A stretch of 6,259 nucleotides of DNA from Holdemanella sp. (GCA_021442845.1 JABUSD010000139.1:1-6259), one strand, 5' to 3'; positions 1-6,259 are shown, counted from the stretch's first letter. Notes: generated by a model from the letters alone, not told the origin. Numbers and translations are program-made.

Positions 1-554
1 CCTGTCTTCATAGCTCCATCACTTCCAAAGTAGAAAGTACCTTGACCTGGAACTTCATAGACATTGGTTACCATAATTCCATAGGCATCAAAATAGTATT
101 GTTTACCGGAAACAGTAGCCCATGATGATGTAACATATACTAAATCTTTTGTGTCATATAGTTTCCATAAACTTCCTTCTGAAATCCATGTATACCGTTG
201 TGCATTTGGAACCCATACTCCATCCGCACCTACATAGTAGTTTCCAATCCATGCATTGGTAGCCATGACACCATTGTCATATAAGTAGTAGTTTCCAACC
301 CATTTATTTCTTGCGGCTGTTCCATTCGATTCAAAATAGTACCAGTCGGCACCAAATTGTTTCCATCCTGTTACCATAGCTCCATTAGAATCAAAGCCAT
401 AATAATCAGTGCCAATCTGCATAACTGTATTTGCCAGCATCTTGTTTTCATGGAAGTAATACCATACATTGCCAATCTTCTGCCAGCCATTTACTGGACT
501 ACCATTCACAAAGTAATACCATGTACCATTGTTATCTTTTTGCCATCCATTTCC
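1..554 (-). repeat. Second cell-wall-binding repeat block, continues past the window (residues 1841 onward)
   Basis: After the last Cys unit the frame passes through GNGWQKDNNGTWYYF into about eight further aromatic repeats: VNGWQKIGNVWYYF, DYYGFDSNGAMVTGWK, DWYYFESNG, QYYFDAYGIMVTN and TFYFGSDGAMKT at the edge. The opening units have the classic GW-x-YYF-NG layout and look closer to consensus than those of the first block. A middle part (about bases 117-236) is irregular and contains YTWISEGSLWKLYDTK, with few consensus residues. Wall attachment is the likely role. The end is cut, so the total number of repeats and any terminal anchor are unknown. Confidence 0.85.
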
Positions 555-3500
555 TGGAATAAGTTTTGGAATAGCTTGTTCTATGCCCGTTTCACAACGA
601 ATACATTTTTTAACCTTCAATCCTTCTTCAAAATATGTTGCTTCCCTTACCGTTGTAAAGTTATCTGGATATGTATGTCCTAATGAAGGAATTGTTTCTT
701 CTCTTAGCACTTCATTACAATGCTTACATGTATATGTCATTGTACCCGTTTCCAGACATGTAGCTTCATCTATTGCTGGTGTTGGATTTTCTTCATGGTC
801 TGCCAATGGAAGTGTTACGCTTCTAAGTATTGTACGGCATTCCACACACTTATAAACCTCTTTTCCTTGTGTTGTACAAGTGGATGGCGTAATCACAGGA
901 TGATCTGTATCTTCGATATGATCTAGCTTAGGAATTACTTCTGTAGACATACATGTATTACAGTATTTACAATAATAAGCAATGAGTCCTGTAAATGAAC
1001 ATGTTGAACCAAAAATAGCTGGATTCATTACATCGGCTTCATGATCTGTAATCGGAATGGCTTCACCACCAATTGTCTCATCACATCGTGAACACTTATA
1101 TAAATCTTCTCTTCCTTCATAGCGGCATGTTGGTGGTTCTCCTCCCATTACCAATACAGAGAAATTATGTCCAAGCGGATTTGTTTCTCTTCCTTCTGTA
1201 ATTACATAACCACATACAGAACAATACTTTTTACCTGTAAGTCCAGGTTCTGTACATGTTGCAGCCGTTCCACCGTCTGTTTTAACGGTATGGCTTATAG
1301 TTGGAATTACAGTTCCACCTATTGTTTCATCACAACTTGAACATTTATATATAGCTGTTAAACCCGTTGTAGAACATGTTGGACTTACTTCATCCGCTAC
1401 TTTAATTGTAAATGTGTGTCCAAGAACAGGTGTTGAAGTTCCTTGTTCTAATACAATATTGCATCGACTACATGTCATATCACCTGTATATCCTTCTGAT
1501 GAACAAGTTGCTTCCTGTGCATTATTTAGATATGGATCATGCCCTAATGGATCCATATGATATACATCTCCAACCGTTATACCGCAATTGATACAAACAG
1601 TTGCCAGAAGACCTGCATCTGTGCATGTTGGGTTCATCAGAATGCTTTCCTCTGTAATATGATCTGCATATGGCAATGTATTTCCACCAGAGCGCGCATC
1701 GCAGTTTGCACATTTATATATAGCCGAATGTCCATGTTCATAACAAGTTGATGGCACTTCTGAAGTTTCTTCGATAGTAAAGGCATGATCTGCCATCGGA
1801 ACGATTGTACCTTCAAAAAGAACTTGTTGGCATCGTTTACAAACCTCTTTGCCGGATACACCTGTTGTTGTACATGTTGATGGTATATTAATAACCTCTT
1901 TATCATGCCCTAGAGCAGGTATTGCAGCGCTACGAATATAACATCCGCAATCAGCACAATAAATGTATTTCATTCCTTCTGTTGTACATGTTGCATCAAT
2001 TACAGCAAGCTCATCTCCATCAATATGACTTGATTCAGGAATTGCCTGACCTCCTGTTTGTGCCTGACAACGTGAGCATTGTTTAATTTCCGTATAGCCT
2101 AGCGTCGTACATGTTGGTTCAATTCTTTCTCTTACAAGAACGCTATAATCATGTCCTAACGGATATAAGCTCTCATCGGATAATTCAGATTCACAATTTT
2201 TACATCTATATTTTATGATACCGTATGTACTGCATGTAGGCTGCAGGCAGATTATTCCTTCATCTGCTTCATGTTCTGCATAATCCAATTCTTCTCCACC
2301 AGTTGTTTCATTACAGTATTTACATTTATAGACGGCTCCTTGTCCTTTTCTTATACATGTTGGATCTATCCCATCAGAAATCTTAACCGAATAATTATGC
2401 ACACCTGCTTCAATGACATGTCCATATTCAATGATATCTTCACAAGCAACACAATATACATCGCCACTATATCCAGCTTTATCACATGTCAGTTCATCTC
2501 GATTTAATACTATTGTAATATGTTCCTGTTTTGGCAATACATCCTCGCGAAGGAATGTACCACAATCAGCACAGCGATATTCTATTATTCCTTCTTCTGT
2601 ACATGTGCTAGGTACCTTTACAACTCCTACTTCTTCACTATGTATAGGATTATCAATAGTATCACCCTCACGTAATCCACATCTTAAACATTTCTTGACC
2701 GTGTTAGAATTTAAACATGTAGATTCTGGATCAGGATCAATAAAGGTATATAGATGGTTATCCGCAGGTACACGATGTCCTGTATCCAATGTTTCATGAC
2801 ATCTAAGACAATATGGATCACCGCTATATCCATCTGTTTCACAAGTTGCTTCAACATAATGAAGCAGTACAATATCATGTCCTAGTGGCTCAAGGAATTC
2901 ATAATCTTCTATATGTCCACAATTGATACATTTATAAGCGTAAGCTCCACCTTCGTAGCATGTTGAAGGATATTCAAGTACTCTAATATAATTATGACCT
3001 ATTGCAGGAATCATATCCTGTTTATATGTCCAGCAGTATTTGCATCTATATCCCTGCTCATAACCATTAGTAGTACACGTTGCTTCCACCATTCTCCATT
3101 CTGGAACTGCTTCCCAGGCATGATCCGTTAACATTGGAATCGTAGTTCCTTTCTCCAGATCCTTCCAGCATACAGCACATTTTATGTCACCTGTATATCC
3201 ATCCTCTGAACATGTAGGTTCATAGAAATAAAATACTTCTGGGGTATGAGGGATTATCTCTTCAGGTGGTCCATCATATAAACCCTCTCCACATGAAGCA
3301 CAAATATATGGTACAATCTCTGTTCCACAGTTTATTTCAAAACCAGGACAAGGAATTGGCGTATGTTCCGTTGGCGGAATTTCTTCGCCTCCAGTTATGT
3401 AATTACACCACTTGCACTTATATATCGCTGTTCGACCATAACCGTGTCTTGAATTACATGTAGCTGGAATTTCTTTTGCCTTCATTTCAAATTCATGGTC

Positions 3501-6074
3501 AGTCATAGGAATAACTTGTCCATCCTCTATTTTCAAGTCGCACATGCTACACATTAAATTACCTGTATATCCTTCTGAATAACAAGTTGCTTCAACTCGA
3601 TACTTACGGATGAAATTGTGATCAACTTTAGGAATAGTTTCACCACCTGTAGTCGCATTACATCGATAACATTCTCTAGTCTCCTCACTTCCATCCTGTG
3701 AACATGTAGGTAATCGTTTAGACCACTTGATTTTTGAGAAATCATGTCCAATTGGTTCTGTCTGCACTCCTTGTGACACTAATTCATTGCATCTTGAACA
3801 GTAACAATCGCCGGTATAACCACCCTCTGTACATGTTGCAGCTACAAAATTAGAAATAATATTTAAGTGTCCACTTGCAGGAAGTGTCTCTTGTCCCATA
3901 TCGATACCACAATCGATACATGAATACGTTCTTGTTCCTGATTGTGTGCATGTAGGCATTTGCGTAATGACTCCACTATCTCTTCTATGTTCATGCTTAG
4001 GAATTGTTTCTCCACCAATTGTGCTATTACATCTTGAGCATTTATATATCGCGCTCATTCCTGTTGCATTTACCGTTGGTTCTACTCTAGGTGAAATTTC
4101 AACGGAATAATCATGTCCTAAAGCAGGCAATTCCCTGGCATAGGAGAAAACCACATGGCATTTGCTGCAGACAGTCTGTTCGGCATATCCTATTTCCGTA
4201 CATGTTGGCTCTAAACCATCGCTTAAAGTCTGAAGATCGTGCTCACAGTTCGTTTCAAGTTCTCCTAAATAATCGAATGTATATGTATGTCCATCAATTG
4301 TATAATCACCATCCCATAAAATGACTCCATTTGCATTGGCATAATAAATACCACCATCCGTATCAACAATCCATCCATATCGCATTTCTGGGCCAAAATA
4401 ATACTTATATTCGCTGTGGGTAGATGATATATACGTACCAACAAATCCTATGGTCATACCATTTGAAGAATTAAAGTGATACTTTACTCCATCTATTTCA
4501 GTAATACCAAATTGCGCTATACCCGATTCATCGAAATAGAATGTCTTTCCATCAATTTCGGTCCATCCAACAGCTAAACTTGCATCTGGATATTGATATC
4601 GGCTACTAAGCTGAACTCTAATCCATCCTGGTTCGAACTGCTCACTTCCAAAATAATATAGTTTATCATTCATTCTAACAAGTCCAATCACCTGAACTCC
4701 ATCTTCACCAAAATAGTACGTTTTTCCATCAATGACCTGGAAGCCTGTCTGCATTTCACCATATTCGTTGAAATAGTATCTATATTCACCTGGCAAAATC
4801 GCAAAACCAGTTACCATCTGCTCATTTTCATCATAATAATGCCATGCCCCATTATAATAATCCCATACGTTTTTAGCACTTGTCGTGAATACACCATCCG
4901 AGGCAATAATTGTGAACCCTCTTTTTAAAGCAGTATCTGACATCATCGCAAGCAGAGTTGAATTATTTTGCCTAAATTCATCAAATGTAGATGTGCAATA
5001 AATGCTTTTAAGGTTTGCACTTTTATAGAACGGATTGTATCGACCCTCTTCACGGATGACAGCTCTTGTATCTATATTTCCAACATAAAGTGTTTCAAGA
5101 TTTTCACACTTTTCAAACATATTGCCTATATACTTACACTTAGAAAAATTAAAACTGCTTAAATCCAGTGTGGTTAAAGAACTGCAGCGACTGAACATGC
5201 AAGCCATTTCTTTTACATTGGCTGTATCAAAGTTTAATAGATACAAACTCGATAATGAAGAACATCCGTAAAACATATATGACATCTTTTCTGTATTTGT
5301 TGTATTAAATCCAGAAACATCAATCGAAGTTAAGGAAGAACAGTCCTCAAACATAGAATCCATTTCTGTTACGTTGCTTGTATTAAAACCTGATACATCA
5401 AGGCTTTGAAGGCTGCTGCATCCTTTAAACATATTATCCATGTAAATCGCACTGCTTGTATCAAATGAACTAATATTCAAAGTTTCCAGTGATGAACATC
5501 CTGAAAACATGTTGTTGAACATTGCAACATTACTCGTATCAAATCCAGATAGATCCAATGATTTTAGACTGGAACAACCATCGAACATATTTTCCATTAT
5601 AGATACATTGCTTGTGCTAAATGAAGGATAAAAATATACGCTCTCCAGATTATACAAACCAGCAAACAGGAATCCCATATTTGTCATAGATGTCGTGCTG
5701 ATTTGTGCTCTCTTTATGATATTAACGTATGGCATCCATGGTACTTGAGGATATTCATATATACATGCATAACAATCACCATATCCTCCAAATGTCAAAA
5801 GACCATCGGAATAAACAGCCCATGAAACATTGCCTGACATACCACTCGCTAAGACATTTGCCTGTACATATCCATCTGACGAAGCTGATGATTCTTCCTG
5901 GGATGCTGCTACTGGCGGATTCTCAACAATCTCTTCCGTTTCATTTTCTGCTACTGTAACATCCTCCAGTTCTTGCACATGATCATGTTCATGTGCCTCC
6001 ACCTGAATTGCTGGATTCACCATCATCTGTATAGAAAGAAACAGGGCTAGTAACAAACTAATCATTTTTTTCAT
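1..6074 (-). CDS. Giant secreted surface protein: BspA-like LRR, cell-wall-binding repeats, 30-unit Cys/His array (3' end outside window)
   Basis: One uninterrupted frame of 2024 full codons, starting at ATG 6072-6074 and still open at the window edge; no stop codon is seen. The start is chosen because a strong GGAGG lies 8 nt upstream and the N-terminus is a clean Sec signal peptide. The order is signal peptide, acidic linker, DUF285/BspA-type leucine-rich repeats, aromatic cell-wall-binding repeats, a long CxxC/His repeat array, and more cell-wall-binding repeats. No catalytic domain is visible. BspA-type repeats are known in adhesins and host-binding proteins of oral and gut bacteria, and aromatic YYF/GW repeats are known to anchor proteins to wall polymers. 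Adhesion or ligand binding is therefore inferred, not shown. No sorting signal can be assessed because the C-terminus is missing. Trp is always TGG and TGA is absent in frame, so code 4 is unlikely. No neighbouring gene is visible. Confidence is high for the gene, low for the exact role. Confidence 0.95.
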   Translation of the reverse strand, partial: MKKMISLLLALFLSIQMMVNPAIQVEAHEHDHVQELEDVTVAENETEEIVENPPVAASQEESSASSDGYVQANVLASGMSGNVSWAVYSDGLLTFGGYGDCYACIYEYPQVPWMPYVNIIKRAQISTTSMTNMGFLFAGLYNLESVYFYPSFSTSNVSIMENMFDGCSSLKSLDLSGFDTSNVAMFNNMFSGCSSLETLNISSFDTSSAIYMDNMFKGCSSLQSLDVSGFNTSNVTEMDSMFEDCSSLTSIDVSGFNTTNTEKMSYMFYGCSSLSSLYLLNFDTANVKEMACMFSRCSSLTTLDLSSFNFSKCKYIGNMFEKCENLETLYVGNIDTRAVIREEGRYNPFYKSANLKSIYCTSTFDEFRQNNSTLLAMMSDTALKRGFTIIASDGVFTTSAKNVWDYYNGAWHYYDENEQMVTGFAILPGEYRYYFNEYGEMQTGFQVIDGKTYYFGEDGVQVIGLVRMNDKLYYFGSEQFEPGWIRVQLSSRYQYPDASLAVGWTEIDGKTFYFDESGIAQFGITEIDGVKYHFNSSNGMTIGFVGTYISSTHSEYKYYFGPEMRYGWIVDTDGGIYYANANGVILWDGDYTIDGHTYTFDYLGELETNCEHDLQTLSDGLEPTCTEIGYAEQTVCSKCHVVFSYARELPALGHDYSVEISPRVEPTVNATGMSAIYKCSRCNSTIGGETIPKHEHRRDSGVITQMPTCTQSGTRTYSCIDCGIDMGQETLPASGHLNIISNFVAATCTEGGYTGDCYCSRCNELVSQGVQTEPIGHDFSKIKWSKRLPTCSQDGSEETRECYRCNATTGGETIPKVDHNFIRKYRVEATCYSEGYTGNLMCSMCDLKIEDGQVIPMTDHEFEMKAKEIPATCNSRHGYGRTAIYKCKWCNYITGGEEIPPTEHTPIPCPGFEINCGTEIVPYICASCGEGLYDGPPEEIIPHTPEVFYFYEPTCSEDGYTGDIKCAVCWKDLEKGTTIPMLTDHAWEAVPEWRMVEATCTTNGYEQGYRCKYCWTYKQDMIPAIGHNYIRVLEYPSTCYEGGAYAYKCINCGHIEDYEFLEPLGHDIVLLHYVEATCETDGYSGDPYCLRCHETLDTGHRVPADNHLYTFIDPDPESTCLNSNTVKKCLRCGLREGDTIDNPIHSEEVGVVKVPSTCTEEGIIEYRCADCGTFLREDVLPKQEHITIVLNRDELTCDKAGYSGDVYCVACEDIIEYGHVIEAGVHNYSVKISDGIDPTCIRKGQGAVYKCKYCNETTGGEELDYAEHEADEGIICLQPTCSTYGIIKYRCKNCESELSDESLYPLGHDYSVLVRERIEPTCTTLGYTEIKQCSRCQAQTGGQAIPESSHIDGDELAVIDATCTTEGMKYIYCADCGCYIRSAAIPALGHDKEVINIPSTCTTTGVSGKEVCKRCQQVLFEGTIVPMADHAFTIEETSEVPSTCYEHGHSAIYKCANCDARSGGNTLPYADHITEESILMNPTCTDAGLLATVCINCGITVGDVYHMDPLGHDPYLNNAQEATCSSEGYTGDMTCSRCNIVLEQGTSTPVLGHTFTIKVADEVSPTCSTTGLTAIYKCSSCDETIGGTVIPTISHTVKTDGGTAATCTEPGLTGKKYCSVCGYVITEGRETNPLGHNFSVLVMGGEPPTCRYEGREDLYKCSRCDETIGGEAIPITDHEADVMNPAIFGSTCSFTGLIAYYCKYCNTCMSTEVIPKLDHIEDTDHPVITPSTCTTQGKEVYKCVECRTILRSVTLPLADHEENPTPAIDEATCLETGTMTYTCKHCNEVLREETIPSLGHTYPDNFTTVREATYFEEGLKVKKCIRCETGIEQAIPKLIPGNGWQKDNNGTWYYFVNGSPVNGWQKIGNVWYYFHENKMLANTVMQIGTDYYGFDSNGAMVTGWKQFGADWYYFESNGTAARNKWVGNYYLYDNGVMATNAWIGNYYVGADGVWVPNAQRYTWISEGSLWKLYDTKDLVYVTSSWATVSGKQYYFDAYGIMVTNVYEVPGQGTFYFGSDGAMKT
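555..4247 (-). repeat. Array of 30 Cys3His repeat units, mean 41 residues (residues 610-1840)
   Basis: Each unit reads roughly (P/A)TC, 8-13 residues, CxxC, 12-15 residues, His; a fuller form is EATCSSEGYTGDMTCSRC. First-Cys codons begin at 4200, 3948, 3831, 3702, 3582, 3456, 3327, 3210, 3075, 2958, 2841, 2715, 2601, 2484, 2355, 2232, 2109, 1986, 1872, 1743, 1623, 1503, 1374, 1254, 1125, 999, 876 and 756. Two further units have lost that Cys: unit 2 (Val, 4071) and unit 30 (Tyr, 633). CxxC is present in all 30 units and the final His in 29. Spacing varies from 114 to 135 nt. Similar PTCT-GYTGD-CxxCG-GH repeats are, to my knowledge, common in Bacillota surface proteins but not functionally characterised. 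Cys3His suggests zinc or another metal; alternating disulfides are the alternative. Extra Cys occur in units 4, 8, 19 and 27 and in the linker before unit 17. Confidence 0.9.
4257..4871 (-). repeat. First cell-wall-binding repeat block (residues 402-606)
   Basis: About nine short units carry the aromatic pattern of choline-binding-like (glucan or wall-binding) repeats. Visible examples are AWHYYDENEQMVTGF, RYYFNEYGEMQTGF, TYYFGEDGVQVIGL, TFYFDESGIAQFG and IYYANANGVILWDG. Most units are about 20 residues, with longer insertions near SSRYQYPDASLAVGW and STHSEYKYYFG. Such repeats are known to bind teichoic-acid choline, glucans or other wall polymers. The ligand here is unknown: choline binding should not be assumed outside pneumococcus-like walls. 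The block sits between the leucine-rich head and the Cys-rich array rather than only at the C-terminus, which is less usual. Confidence 0.85.
4872..5042 (-). other. LRR capping and connecting segment (residues 345-401)
   Basis: This stretch follows the last leucine-rich unit and includes ANLKSIYCTSTFDEF and TALKRGFTIIASDGVF. It resembles the C-terminal cap commonly seen after DUF285 repeats, with one last Leu/Ile-rich strand and then a helix-like segment. It leads directly into the first aromatic repeat block. No separate function is recognised. Confidence 0.5.
5043..5669 (-). repeat. BspA/DUF285-type leucine-rich repeats, eight units of 26 residues (residues 136-344)
   Basis: Units follow MFxGCSSLxxLDLSGFDTSN plus VxxM, the pattern known for DUF285/BspA-like bacterial surface leucine-rich repeats. 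The Met codons of the seven MF units are at 5586, 5508, 5430, 5352, 5274, 5196 and 5118, exactly 78 nt apart each time. The first unit is degenerate (LFAGL, Leu codon at 5667, 27 residues long). The last unit is also weak (MFEKCENL). An N-terminal beta module with SGNVSWAVYSDGLLTFGG (residues 80-97) precedes the repeats, as is common in this family. Cys at unit position 5 is kept in all seven MF units. The block probably forms a curved solenoid that binds a ligand on a host or neighbouring cell; the partner cannot be told from sequence. Confidence 0.9.
5841..5993 (-). other. His-rich mature N-terminus and acidic low-complexity linker (residues 28-78)
   Basis: The predicted mature protein begins HEHDHVQELED, then continues in a Glu/Ser/Ala-rich stretch with NPPVAASQEESSASS. 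There is no hydrophobic core or regular repeat, so it is probably a flexible spacer between the membrane-proximal end and the folded head. Three His in the first five mature residues could bind a metal ion. That is an inference from composition only. Confidence 0.6.
5994..6074 (-). other. Sec signal peptide (residues 1-27)
   Basis: The N-terminus reads MKKMISLLLALFLSIQMM followed by VNPAIQVEA. It has a short Lys-Lys positive end, a hydrophobic core at residues 5-19, and a VEA box at 25-27 that fits type I signal peptidase. Cleavage is predicted between A27 and H28. There is no Cys of a lipobox, so this is not a lipoprotein. This directs the protein outside the cell. A second possible start, M4, would leave the signal peptide nearly unchanged, but the Shine-Dalgarno spacing favours M1. 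Confidence 0.9.
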
Positions 6075-6082
6075 AATATCCC

Positions 6083-6087
6083 CCTCC
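6083..6087 (-). promoter_or_regulatory. Ribosome binding site (GGAGG)
   Basis: The minus strand reads AAGGGAGGGGGATATT just before ATG. The GGAGG core lies 8 nt from the start codon, close to ideal for Gram-positive translation. It decides the start at 6074 over the in-frame Met four codons in. Confidence 0.85.
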
Positions 6088-6113
6088 CTTGAAATCGATA
6101 TCTTTGCATATTA

Positions 6114-6142
6114 ATTCTTTCAAACATGTTTACAAGTGTCAA
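6114..6142 (-). promoter_or_regulatory. Candidate sigma-70/SigA promoter
   Basis: The minus strand has a perfect -35 TTGACA (6137-6142), then a 17-bp spacer and AAGAAT (6114-6119), which matches 4 of 6 bases of TATAAT. The start of transcription would fall near 6105, giving a leader of about 30 nt. The alternative is a perfect TATAAT at 6173-6178, but no good -35 sits 16-18 bp upstream of it; the nearest, TTGGCA, is 21 bp away. The promoter choice is therefore tentative. Confidence 0.45.
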
Positions 6143-6160
6143 TAATGATGCACACATGTA
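6131..6160. promoter_or_regulatory. Imperfect inverted repeat overlapping the -35, candidate operator
   Basis: Arms are TACAAGTGT (6131-6139) and ACACATGTA (6152-6160), pairing at 8 of 9 positions around a 12-bp spacer. Arm centres are 21 bp apart, about two helical turns, as expected for a dimeric repressor. The left arm overlaps the TTGACA hexamer. A separate 10-bp perfect palindrome, AAACATGTTT (6122-6131), lies directly next to it inside the promoter spacer. No known regulator box is recognised. Chance occurrence in AT-rich DNA is possible. Confidence 0.35.
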
Positions 6161-6259
6161 CTGTCTTACAATATTATACATTTTTATATAAAAACTTTTT
6201 GCCAAATTATTTGCATATTTATTTTTGGATTAGAAAAAGTTCCCTTTGCTAATTTTTTA
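6143..6259. other. AT-rich upstream intergenic DNA, no gene seen
   Basis: No coding frame with a start and ribosome binding site is visible on either strand. It holds a TATAAT at 6173-6178 (minus strand), the right arm of the inverted repeat, and a loose inverted repeat: AACTTTTT at 6193-6200 against AAAAAGTT at 6234-6241, with inner CCAAA (6202-6206) against TTTGG (6224-6228). The latter is too AT-rich and interrupted to call a terminator. Confidence 0.5.

Noticed and set aside
1637..1906. An 89-residue open frame on the minus strand, and 3554-3751
   Set aside because: They are in other frames of the same strand inside the verified large gene and show no family features.
2413..2799. A 128-residue open frame on the plus strand, and other plus-strand frames such as 357-683, 529-855 and 2271-2507
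   Set aside because: They lie opposite the large coding frame, have no convincing ribosome binding site, and their Cys/His/Phe-rich text is the antisense shadow of the repeats.
2841..4202. CxxCH heme c motifs (CSKCH in unit 1, CLRCH in unit 12)
   Set aside because: Only 2 of 30 units have His directly after CxxC; the conserved His is 12-15 residues later, so multiheme cytochrome is not supported.
600..4210. Recurring acatgt motif on the plus strand as a possible binding site
   Set aside because: It is the reverse complement of the Thr-Cys codons (ACA TGT) in each array unit and is explained by coding.
555..4247. CRISPR-like or tandem DNA repeat because of the regular spacing near 120 bp
   Set aside because: Conservation is at the protein level in one frame; nucleotide identity is patchy and spacing varies by 21 nt.
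555..4247. Intracellular zinc-ribbon or DNA-binding zinc finger
   Set aside because: The protein has a signal peptide and wall-binding repeats, and the units lack the second CxxC or HxxxH of those folds.
5043..5669. Mycoplasma origin, since DUF285 was named from mycoplasma proteins
   Set aside because: All Trp codons are TGG with no in-frame TGA over 2024 codons, and wall-binding repeats imply a cell wall.
6193..6241. Transcription terminator in the upstream region
   Set aside because: The nested inverted repeat is AT-only in its outer stem, interrupted, with a long loop, and not a clear GC stem with a U run.

Overview
The window is almost entirely one very large protein gene on the minus strand. 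It starts at an ATG at 6072-6074 and stays open through 2024 full codons to base 3. It runs off the left edge, so its C-terminus and stop codon are not visible. I translated the frame codon by codon and found no in-frame stop and no frameshift. The only non-coding stretch is about 185 bp of AT-rich upstream DNA (6075-6259) holding a strong ribosome binding site, promoter-like hexamers and a candidate operator.

The protein reads as a secreted, wall-associated surface protein of a low-GC Gram-positive bacterium (Bacillota). The Bacillus/Clostridium-type Shine-Dalgarno, AT-rich codon use, Sec signal peptide, BspA/DUF285-type leucine-rich repeats and choline-binding-like aromatic repeats all fit this. 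An anaerobe of mouth or gut such as Erysipelotrichales or Lachnospirales is my guess from the domain combination, not proven. Every Trp is TGG and in-frame TGA is absent, which argues against a mycoplasma genetic code.

Order from N- to C-terminus (high to low coordinates): signal peptide (residues 1-27); acidic linker beginning with a His-rich HEHDH (28-78); a short beta module and eight leucine-rich units of 26 residues (about 80-344); a capping segment (345-401); a first block of cell-wall-binding aromatic repeats (402-606); a very long array of 30 cysteine-rich units averaging 41 residues (about 610-1840); and a second block of cell-wall-binding repeats (1841 to the window edge). All 30 array units keep a CxxC pair, 28 keep an upstream Cys and 29 keep a downstream His. 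This looks like a chain of small Cys3His metal-binding (probably zinc) or disulfide-bonded modules.

The likely job, by inference, is adhesion or ligand binding: the leucine-rich head would bind a partner, the aromatic repeats would hold the protein to the envelope, and the Cys/His array would act as a stalk, a metal store, or both. The least-described part is the array. It contains three recognisable unit subtypes, often in A-B-C order, with subtype-specific linkers.
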